Assembly (NCBI GenBank): GCA_910579265.1
Contig: CAJTTE010000012.1
Coordinates: 1 to 64,000 of the forward strand
Direction: 5' to 3'
Length of the DNA: 64,000 bases
From: an uncultured Ruminiclostridium sp.
Lineage (GTDB): Bacteria; Bacillota; Clostridia; Oscillospirales; Ruminococcaceae
The position numbers and the translations under genes are program-made. Shown piece after piece: positions 16,976 through 24,633 of this stretch (position 1 is its first letter; every line of letters begins with the position of its first letter). The notes under the pieces were generated by a model that was given only the letters and a program-made list of their open reading frames with translations, had not been told where the DNA came from and searched no databases.

Positions 16976-18745
16976 TTACAATGCAAAACTTTTGCTGTTG
17001 TCATAACATGTTCCCGTATCGCATAATTTGATAGTTTCAGCCGCTTTTCCCTCGGTTTCAAAAACTATAAGCACATTCGCGCCTTGTTTCAGCAAAGGAG
17101 CCGGTAAATAAAGCCGTTTCTGAGGACCTATCTCCCAGAATCTACCTAAATTAAAGCCGTTTATAAATATGCACCCTTTATCGAATCCATCCAAGTCCAC
17201 AAAGGTATCCGCCGCATCCGACACATAAAACTCATATTTATAAAAAGCGGGAAGCCCGTCGCTATAACCGCAGGAAAAATCAAGTCGTTCAATCTGATCT
17301 TTATCCAAAGGCAAATTGTATATATCGAAACCGAAATGCCTGTAACCGTTTATATAAAGTGCTTTGGAGATCCCTTTTCTTTGTTCTTCAAGTAAATGAC
17401 CAAAATTAACTCTACCCATGTTTTCCGCAAGGAAATCAAAAACCGAATCAATATTTTCCGAACCGATAATATGGGGTGTTGAAAGCTCTTTATCATATGA
17501 TGTAAAAATATTTTTCCCGTTTTCAAAAGCACAGATTCGGTCGTTTGCACCCTCAAAACGTATTTCATTAACACGTTCCTTTATTTTTGTGCGATACAAT
17601 ATGTATCCGGTATTCTGATCCGTTTCCTCCATTGACAACGGATAAGAGGAATAAATCGGTTCGGATATCCGGTCAAGAACAGAAAAAAGATCTGTTTTAG
17701 CCGTAAGCCTTATGGATCCGTATGCTTTTCTTTTGATATCGGAATCATATAAAGGAGGCAAAGAATTATATTTACCTATTATCTCGCGGAAAGCGTGATA
17801 TTTTTTTGTCAGCTGCCCATCCTCTGTAAGAGGTGCGTCGTAATCATATGATGTTACATCGGGGGTAAGATGATCGTCATAGTTTGAACCGTTCATAAAA
17901 CCAAAATCCGTACCGCCTATGAACATATAAAAATTTACGTTTCCGTTTGCAAGCATATAATCAAGATCAATTTTGTTTTTTTCGAGATCGGATACTTTAT
18001 GCTGATCACTGCCCCAAAAATCAAACCAACCTACCCAGAATTCGGTACACATAAGCGGCTTATTATTTCCTATCAGTTTTTTCAGCTCGCCAAACTGCCA
18101 CTCACAGTTAGAACCGAAATTACCGGTCGGCAATGCTCCTTCAGCACATCCCGATCTGAATACATCAGGATTCCACGGACCGTCGGAGGTTATGAATGGA
18201 ACGGTGATACCCAAGCTTCTCATTTTATCCATAAGAAACTTCAGGTATTTTGTATCGTTACCATAATAACCATACTCATTTTCTACCTGTACAAGTATGA
18301 TTTTTCCGCCTTTATCGATCTGATGTTCGGCAAGCTTCGGAATAAGAACGTCATAATAATCGCTTACATGATCAAGATAAGGCTGATAGCAACAGCGAAG
18401 CCGCATATTTCTGTCCTTTAAAAGCCAAGCGGGAAGACCTCCGAATTCCCATTCGGCACAAATATACGGAGAGGGGCGGATAATAATATATAGCCCTACC
18501 TCCTCGGCAGTTTCCAAAAAACGACAAATATCCCTCATACCGTCCCATACAAAATTTCCCTTTTCAGGTTCATGAAAATTCCAGGGCACATAAGTTTCAA
18601 CGGTATTGCAGCCCATAGCTTTGAGCTTTTCAAGACGATCCCGCCAGTATTCGGGAACCGTCCTGAAATAGTGTACAGCTCCGGAAATAATTTTAAAAGG
18701 TTTGCCCTTCAGATAAAATGCCTCTTTAATTTCAAACAAACTCAT
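16976..18745 (-). CDS. GH35 beta-galactosidase
   Basis: A 589-residue family 35 glycosidase removing terminal beta-galactose, matching the short bacterial (Bga-type) form. It has the N-terminal signature SGAVHYFRTVPEYWRDRLEK and NTVETYVPWNFHEP, IIRPSPYICAEWEFGGLPAWLL, the acid/base Glu in VQVENEYGYYG near 155, and the nucleophile Glu in LMCTEFWVGWFD near 232. The C-terminal third is the beta-sandwich part (GCIFINGFNLGRFWEIGPQ). There is no signal peptide, so it should act on imported oligosaccharides. The start is MSLFEIKEAF; the strand upstream is gene-free for over 800 nt to the nearest good promoter. Confidence 0.93.
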   Translation of the reverse strand: MSLFEIKEAFYLKGKPFKIISGAVHYFRTVPEYWRDRLEKLKAMGCNTVETYVPWNFHEPEKGNFVWDGMRDICRFLETAEEVGLYIIIRPSPYICAEWEFGGLPAWLLKDRNMRLRCCYQPYLDHVSDYYDVLIPKLAEHQIDKGGKIILVQVENEYGYYGNDTKYLKFLMDKMRSLGITVPFITSDGPWNPDVFRSGCAEGALPTGNFGSNCEWQFGELKKLIGNNKPLMCTEFWVGWFDFWGSDQHKVSDLEKNKIDLDYMLANGNVNFYMFIGGTDFGFMNGSNYDDHLTPDVTSYDYDAPLTEDGQLTKKYHAFREIIGKYNSLPPLYDSDIKRKAYGSIRLTAKTDLFSVLDRISEPIYSSYPLSMEETDQNTGYILYRTKIKERVNEIRFEGANDRICAFENGKNIFTSYDKELSTPHIIGSENIDSVFDFLAENMGRVNFGHLLEEQRKGISKALYINGYRHFGFDIYNLPLDKDQIERLDFSCGYSDGLPAFYKYEFYVSDAADTFVDLDGFDKGCIFINGFNLGRFWEIGPQKRLYLPAPLLKQGANVLIVFETEGKAAETIKLCDTGTCYDNSKSFAL

Positions 18746-19944
18746 TATAATGCTTTCCTCGCAATTCCTTTATATTTGCCGAAGACACAATAAATATTAC
18801 CGTGCTTTCCGTTTAACCCACTTTCATCAATACGCCTTTTAAAGTATACTGCCCCTGCCGAATTTATCTAATTAACCGCAACTTGTTTCTTAAGCGGCCC
18901 CGATTTCAAGATAAATATTTTACAATATCGTTATTTTCTTTAATCCATGCGGTAAATTGGATTATTCTATCTTTTTATATCATTTACATCTTTAATTAAT
19001 GTAAACTCCGACGCTAAGACATTACTTCTTTGGATTCTGATACAGAAGGCTATATTTTTGTATGACATTCAATTTTAATCCAAGCGATTCGGCAATACAA
19101 CTATAAACGGTTTTCACCACACAATGACATAAATATCCGTATCTTTTTCTAACCGTATTAATTCAATATTGCTTATCCATCCCGTTTTTTTAACTTCAGA
19201 ACCGCCGGTATATAAAAAACGCTTTAACATACCGAACCCAAAAGCGGACATTTTCAAAAAATATTCCCACATTATTGTTTTTAAAGCTCTCTCTTTTTAC
19301 TTCAAAAGCGCTTAACATTTTGTGACATATAAGAAAACATCCGCATAAATGCTAAATCCAAGGCATACCTGAAAACAAAGCAAATTTGTACTATCACGAT
19401 AAAAGCCTGACGATTTCAAGGAAAAAGCGAAGAAATACGAGGGTATTTCATAGTTATCCCTTTGGAATGACTATCGGCATTTTTGGGGTGCAAAAGACGT
19501 CCGCAGTTAGTAGAGATCCTGCGATTTGCAGCTTTTCATATAGCCGCTAATATCATTATCATCATTTCGGCGTTAACCTCAATTATACTATGCGAACACT
19601 TGATTGTCAATTAAAATCATACGATCAATGCCTAAAAAGAAACGGTAATAATAAAATTCGGAGCATGTACAAATAAAATCAATATGTGGATTTTAGAGCA
19701 TAATCTTGCTGGCTGCAAAGCAGTATTATGCAGGAGTATTTATAATATATCAAAAAAATTTAACACAGCAAGCGGCAGAATTTGCTTAAAGGATGCGCGC
19801 CTTGCTTTATGTGAACACTCTCTGATTTTTTTGCAAAAGATTTTACTGCATTTCTGACATAAAAGATCACGATCCGTTTATGCCAACATAATTGATAAAA
19901 ACATAAAAACTGCATCAAATGAGAAATATATTATTAGGATAATA
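18746..19944. other. Long gene-free stretch between GH35 and ilvC
   Basis: About 1.2 kb without a recognisable gene on either strand. A consensus promoter at 19,582-19,610 points toward the GH35 gene, leaving an 830-nt leader or a separate RNA. I see no terminator between that promoter and the GH35 start and no known riboswitch core. Confidence 0.55.
19582..19610 (-). promoter_or_regulatory. Consensus promoter directed toward GH35
   Basis: On the minus strand, TTGACA (19,605-19,610) and TATAAT (19,582-19,587) with a 17-nt spacer, a perfect sigma-A promoter. Transcription would start near 19,575. Confidence 0.75.
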
Positions 19945-19980
19945 AAAATCCCCCTGATAATAATCAGAGGGATTTTATTT
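19945..19980 (-). terminator. Terminator of the ilvBNC operon
   Basis: A 14-bp stem with one mismatch (19,945-19,958 with 19,963-19,976) is followed on the minus strand by a T-rich tail. It lies about 24 nt after the ilvC stop. Confidence 0.85.
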
Positions 19981-19999
19981 TAAATAATACCCTTGACGA

Positions 20000-21037
20000 T
20001 CAATTGCCAAACTTAGCGTCTGCGATCTCGTCTATCGACTTTTCTCCTTCCTCATTCCAGGAATACAGCTTTCGGATTTCTGCGCCTACCTGCTCCAGCT
20101 GGTGTTCGCTTTCCATTCTACGGCAGGCATTGAAATGGGAGCGTCCCATTTTATTTTCCATGATCCAGTTGCGCGCAAAAGAACCGTCCTGAATTTCGCT
20201 CAGAACCTTTTTCATTTCCTTCTTCGTATCCTCGGTAATAAGTCTCTTTCCTATTTCGTAATCACCAAATTCTGCGGTATCGGAAATGGAATATCTCATC
20301 ATTCCGAATCCGCCCTTATAAATGAGGTCAACTATCAGCTTCATCTCATGAATGCATTCGAAATAAGCGTTCTGAGGATCATAACCCGCTTCCACCAATG
20401 TTTCGAAGCCTGCTTTCATCAAAGCGGTTACGCCGCCGCAAAGCACGCACTGTTCACCAAACAGATCGGTTTCAGTCTCCATTTTAAAGGTAGTTTCCAA
20501 AACGCCTGCTCTTGAACCGCCGATCCCCGCAGCATATGCAAGGGCAATATCCATAGCCCTGCCTGTCGCATCCTGATGAACCGCAACCAAACAAGGAACG
20601 CCTCTTCCTATGGTGTACTCGGAACGTACCGTATGTCCCGGACCTTTTGGAGCGATCATTATAACGTCAACGTCAGAGGGAGGTACTATCTGACCGAAAT
20701 GGATATTAAAGCCGTGTGCAAAGGCGATAGCCTTTCCGGCGCTAAGATTGGGAGCAATGCTCTCTCTGTACATATCCGCCTGACGTTCATCATTGATAAG
20801 TATCATCACGATATCGGCAGCCTTTGCGGCATCTGCCGCAGTCATAACCGTAAATCCGGCTTTTTCCGCCTTTTCCCATGACTTACTGCCCTCATACAAT
20901 CCTATAATGACATCTACGCCGCTGTCCTTAAGATTAAGAGCATGCGCGTGTCCCTGGCTGCCGTAGCCTATGACAGCTACTTTCTTTCCGTCTAAAAGAG
21001 ACAGGTTGCAGTCTTCCTGATGATAAAGCTTTGCCAT
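20000..21037 (-). CDS. ilvC: Ketol-acid reductoisomerase
   Basis: Second common step of valine, leucine and isoleucine synthesis: isomerises and reduces acetolactate or acetohydroxybutyrate with NAD(P)H and Mg. At 345 residues it is the short class I form. The Rossmann motif is VAVIGYGSQGHAHALNL near 20-36, and the loop after beta-2 (LYEGSKSWEKA) carries Ser residues that normally favour NADPH. MIAPKGPGHTVRSEY and the C-terminal knotted domain with KMGRSHFNACRRMESEHQLE hold the metal and substrate residues. AAGGA-type ribosome site precedes ATG. It is last in ilvBNC, 118 nt after ilvN. Confidence 0.97.
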   Translation of the reverse strand: MAKLYHQEDCNLSLLDGKKVAVIGYGSQGHAHALNLKDSGVDVIIGLYEGSKSWEKAEKAGFTVMTAADAAKAADIVMILINDERQADMYRESIAPNLSAGKAIAFAHGFNIHFGQIVPPSDVDVIMIAPKGPGHTVRSEYTIGRGVPCLVAVHQDATGRAMDIALAYAAGIGGSRAGVLETTFKMETETDLFGEQCVLCGGVTALMKAGFETLVEAGYDPQNAYFECIHEMKLIVDLIYKGGFGMMRYSISDTAEFGDYEIGKRLITEDTKKEMKKVLSEIQDGSFARNWIMENKMGRSHFNACRRMESEHQLEQVGAEIRKLYSWNEEGEKSIDEIADAKFGN

Positions 21038-21155
21038 AATTGTTTTTCCTTCTTTCTTGCCGTATATAAGCCTTATTTTTATAACTCGGGAGCATTATCC
21101 CAGATTAAACATAACAGTATACACTCCGGATCGCGGTAAACCAAGCTTTGCAGCG

Positions 21156-21647
21156 TCAAATTCTCAACGATGCAGTACCCTTCTGAATGGCGATCGTGCC
21201 TGTTCTGACTACTTCCTTTATTCCGTACGGGCGAAGAAGCTCCTGAAAATTTTCAAGACGAGACTGACAATCCGAAAGCTCCAGAGTCACCGAATCAACC
21301 GAAATATCCGAAATTTTCGCCTGAGTTATCTCGGCTATGGAAATCAATTCATGTCTTTGCTGCGCCGTACAGTTTACCTTTATCAGTACCAGCTCCCTTT
21401 CAAGAAGCTCCTCCGGTTTTACCGTCCTGACCTTAATGACATCTATCAGCTTATTAAGCTGCTTCTCGATCTGTTCAAGAGTATAATCGTCACCGTTGGC
21501 AACAATTGTGACACGGGAAACCTTCTCATCTTCGGTCACACCCACCGCAAGGCTGTGTATATTAAAACCTCGCCGCGCGAAAAGTCCTGATATTCTGGCA
21601 AGCACACCCGCATTATTCTCCACCAAAATAGAAATCGTATGCTTCAT
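21156..21647 (-). CDS. ilvN: Acetolactate synthase small (regulatory) subunit
   Basis: The 163-residue regulatory subunit of acetohydroxyacid synthase. The N-terminal ACT domain reads MKHTISILVENNAGVLARIS with GLFARRGFNIHSLAVG, the usual valine-binding fold. The C-terminal half (about 80-160) is the second ACT-like domain that activates the catalytic subunit. It follows ilvB by 14 nt, so the two are cotranslated. Known members confer feedback inhibition by valine; that property is inferred here. Confidence 0.95.
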   Translation of the reverse strand: MKHTISILVENNAGVLARISGLFARRGFNIHSLAVGVTEDEKVSRVTIVANGDDYTLEQIEKQLNKLIDVIKVRTVKPEELLERELVLIKVNCTAQQRHELISIAEITQAKISDISVDSVTLELSDCQSRLENFQELLRPYGIKEVVRTGTIAIQKGTASLRI

Positions 21648-21661
21648 AATAGGTTCTCCAA

Positions 21662-23305
21662 TTATTCAATAAGGGATTTTTCGTTCATATCTACCATTAC
21701 CTGCAATAAATAAGGAGCGTCTGTGTTTACCATTTTATTTACCGCCGCCTCTATGCTGTCATTGCTTCTTACCGTCTCTCCCTTTATACCGTAAGCCTCC
21801 GCAATTTTCAGAAAATCCGGACTTCCGTCAAGATTAACCATGGTGCGCCTTCCGTCGTAATTGTTATCCTGAAGCTCTCTTACCATTCCCAGATAATTAT
21901 TTACAAAGACCACCGTTTTAACATTTATTCCATGCTGAACCGCAGTGGCAAGCTCCATTAAGCACATCTGAAAACTTCCGTCTCCGCAAAGCGCAACCAC
22001 TTCACAGTCACGGCGTGCGGTCTTGACGCCAATAGCCGCCGGATATGCGTATCCCATCGTGCCCATTCCGCCGGAGGTTATAAATCTTCCCTCTTCCGTA
22101 AGTTCAACATTATTTGCCGCCCATATCTGATTTGATCCTACATCGGAACATATAACGCTTTTTGACGGCAAAGCCCTGCACAATGCTTTTATAAAAAGCT
22201 TAGGGCTCACCAAACCGCTGTCGAACATACTTGCTCTGGCGATTTCCTCACAAGCCAGCGCATTCCGGTTTAGCTGATCCTGCCACTGATCATGCTTCAT
22301 AGGCTTAAGCTCCGCCAAAAATTGTTCCAATATTCTTTTTACATCGCCGACAATCGGTATATTTACGGGAGAATTTTTTCCTATTTCCGCAGGATCAACG
22401 TCTACATGAACAACAGTCGTATCGGAAAAATCTTCGAGAGCCGTTACCGATCTGTCGCTCATACGCGCGCCAAGAACCATAAGCACGTCGCATTCGCGCA
22501 AGGCGAGCTTAGCCGTTCTCCTGCCAAAAATGCCGAGCATTCCATAATAATTTTTATGCCCCGTCGGAACAGAACCGATCCCCATCATGGTAGCGATTAC
22601 GGGAATATCACACAATTCAGAAAGCTGTCTCAACTCACGGCTTGCATCGGCGGTAAATATTCCGCCTCCGGCACAGATAAGCGGCCTTTTGCTGTTTCTT
22701 AAAGCATCGGCCGCCTTCTTTATCTGCAGCTTATTGCCGAAAACACTGGGCTTATATGAACGTATTTCAATAGATTCCGGATATTCAAAATCAATTACCT
22801 GCTTTTGAACGTCCATGGGAACATCTATAAGTACAGGACCGGGACGTCCGCTGCCGGCGATATAAAACGCCTTTTTAAACACTTCTCCTATCGTTTCCGC
22901 GTCCTTAACCAAAAAGCTGTGCTTAATAAAGGGCTCGGATGCACCGGTTATATCGGCTTCCTGAAAAGCATCTCTTCCTATCTGGTTGCTCACTACCTGT
23001 CCGGTAATGGCAATCATGGGAACACTGTCCATATAAGCAGTGGCAATAGCAGTGATCAGATTCGTAGCTCCAGGACCCGATGTGGCTACGCAGACCGCAG
23101 GCCTTCCCGTAATTCTCGCATACCCGTTAGCAGCATGTCCGCTGTTCGCCTCGTGTCTTACAAGAATACTCTGTATATCCGATTTGATCAATTCATCAAA
23201 AAAAGGGCATATCGCCGCTCCGGGATAGCCAAAAACATGTCTTGTCCCTTCAAGCTCAAGAGCCTTTACCATTGCACCTGCAACCGTTATCTTTTCTTTC
23301 GCCAC
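21662..23305 (-). CDS. ilvB: Acetolactate synthase large (catalytic) subunit
   Basis: The 547-residue thiamine-diphosphate enzyme that condenses two pyruvates, or pyruvate with 2-oxobutyrate. The catalytic Glu is in LVRHEANSGHAANGYAR near 48-64, the FAD/central domain has the GGGI and PTGHKNYYGMLG regions, and the ThDP motif GDGSFQM...NNYLGMV is near 440-475. The neighbour ilvN and pathway partner ilvC make the biosynthetic AHAS assignment firm rather than the catabolic AlsS. Its ATG follows GGTGGAG. It is the first gene of a promoter-led operon. Confidence 0.96.
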   Translation of the reverse strand: MAKEKITVAGAMVKALELEGTRHVFGYPGAAICPFFDELIKSDIQSILVRHEANSGHAANGYARITGRPAVCVATSGPGATNLITAIATAYMDSVPMIAITGQVVSNQIGRDAFQEADITGASEPFIKHSFLVKDAETIGEVFKKAFYIAGSGRPGPVLIDVPMDVQKQVIDFEYPESIEIRSYKPSVFGNKLQIKKAADALRNSKRPLICAGGGIFTADASRELRQLSELCDIPVIATMMGIGSVPTGHKNYYGMLGIFGRRTAKLALRECDVLMVLGARMSDRSVTALEDFSDTTVVHVDVDPAEIGKNSPVNIPIVGDVKRILEQFLAELKPMKHDQWQDQLNRNALACEEIARASMFDSGLVSPKLFIKALCRALPSKSVICSDVGSNQIWAANNVELTEEGRFITSGGMGTMGYAYPAAIGVKTARRDCEVVALCGDGSFQMCLMELATAVQHGINVKTVVFVNNYLGMVRELQDNNYDGRRTMVNLDGSPDFLKIAEAYGIKGETVRSNDSIEAAVNKMVNTDAPYLLQVMVDMNEKSLIE

Positions 23306-23379
23306 TGCTCCACCTCACGGATATATCTTTTTTACCGTCAAACAAGCGTTTACCGCCCTATGATTGATTTTATTATTCA

Positions 23380-23408
23380 ATTATACTTTTTTTGCAATGT
23401 TTTGTCAA
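23380..23408 (-). promoter_or_regulatory. Promoter of ilvBNC
   Basis: On the minus strand, TTGACA (23,403-23,408), a 17-nt spacer and TATAAT (23,380-23,385). The 5' leader of about 70 nt has no T-box or attenuator that I can see, unlike leuA. Confidence 0.8.
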
Positions 23409-23463
23409 GACCGGGTTTAACAAACAGTTCGTACCGCCTTGATATTAAATTTTTTTAAAACTC

Positions 23464-23492
23464 TTGAAAAACGTAAAAAAACATGATAGAAT
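23464..23492 (+). promoter_or_regulatory. Promoter of the adaptor-permease pair
   Basis: TTGAAA (23,464-23,469), 17 nt, TAGAAT (23,487-23,492). It is back to back with the ilvB promoter. Confidence 0.6.
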
Positions 23493-23562
23493 AAAACAGA
23501 AATGTAAACGATTAAAAAAGGCGTATTCGCCGATAGATATAACATGATATGAGGACAATGAT

Positions 23563-24546
23563 ATGCAAAACAAAGCCGTAAAAACTATTGCCGCGTCCAT
23601 ACTTGCATCCGCCGTTGCTTTTTCTTTCAGCGGCTGCTATTTCTTCCCAGACGAAGAGCCCGTACTCGATCCTCCCACTCTTAATGTTGACGAAGTTGTT
23701 TATTCAACATATACCGTGGTAAGAAAGGATTTATCCAGCACTGCAATACAAAGCGGATATATAGTCTCCGGAAAGGAAACCGACTGCTTTTTCACTAAAT
23801 ATACCGGTCAGCTGAAAAACGTTTATGTAAACCCGGGTGATTTTGTGGAGGAAGGTCAGCTTATAGCGGAAATGAACAACGGCACTATTGAGCATCAGCT
23901 TAATATACAGCGGCTTCGGGTAGAGCTTGCACAGCTTAATTACAGCAACTCGGGCTCCGCAGCCGATAAGCTTCAGCTTGAAATAGAACAGAATACTCTT
24001 GCCTCATATCAGGATCAGTATGACGGAGGACACCTGTATGCTCCCGTTTCCGGACAGGTTTCATTTGTTAAGACTCTTAATCCCGGAGATTCCGTTGATC
24101 CTTATGATGTCATTGTGAAAATTGTTGATCCCGAAAAGCTGTGCGTTAAAGCAAACGTTACAGAATCCGGACAATTTGTAAAGGGTGATGTAGTTTCGGT
24201 GGAAATTGACGGGGATTACTATGGCGGAACGGTGGTCCGCACTCCAAAAGAAGAACATGAGGATATGGATGTTGAAGCCGATGCGGTGTATGTAGAATTT
24301 ACGGACAAAAATCCGGGCTTCGGATACCTTGGTTCAATCGGAAATATCATAAAGGTAAAAGCCGAATCGAAAAATACTCTGGTTATACCAAAATATGTGG
24401 TTAAAACAGACGGTGATAAAAATTTTGTCCAGCTTCTTAAGGATGATGAAAAGGTAGAAGTAGAGGTGCAGGTAGGAATAAGCAACGCCGTTGAAATAGA
24501 AATTCTTTCCGGGCTCTCCGAAGGAGATAAGGTAATAGTTAGATAA
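23563..24546 (+). CDS. MacA/HlyD-like adaptor lipoprotein
   Basis: A 327-residue membrane-fusion-type adaptor. The N-terminal signal ends in lipobox FSGC near residue 26, so it is a lipoprotein on the outer face of the membrane. A biotinyl-lipoyl-like domain (GQLKNVYVNPGDFVEEGQLIAEM near 84-106, resuming at YAPVSGQVSFVKTLNPGDSV near 155) flanks a short helical hairpin, and a C-terminal beta domain ends in GLSEGDKVIV. In Gram-positive bacteria such proteins pair with MacB/FtsX-type ABC transporters. The next gene is that permease. GAGGA precedes the ATG. No ATPase gene adjoins the pair. Confidence 0.85.
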   Translation: MQNKAVKTIAASILASAVAFSFSGCYFFPDEEPVLDPPTLNVDEVVYSTYTVVRKDLSSTAIQSGYIVSGKETDCFFTKYTGQLKNVYVNPGDFVEEGQLIAEMNNGTIEHQLNIQRLRVELAQLNYSNSGSAADKLQLEIEQNTLASYQDQYDGGHLYAPVSGQVSFVKTLNPGDSVDPYDVIVKIVDPEKLCVKANVTESGQFVKGDVVSVEIDGDYYGGTVVRTPKEEHEDMDVEADAVYVEFTDKNPGFGYLGSIGNIIKVKAESKNTLVIPKYVVKTDGDKNFVQLLKDDEKVEVEVQVGISNAVEIEILSGLSEGDKVIVR

Positions 24547-24633
24547 CAACGGACTATAAGAAACATGAGATGATCATTTGAAAAAACATTTCAATTTGAA
24601 GCAGTAAATCTCTTTCAGGAAAGGACGAATAAA

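Noticed and set aside
23306..23562. T-box or attenuator for ilvB
   Set aside because: No GGTACCGCG-type element and no terminator stem between the promoter and the ATG on the minus strand.
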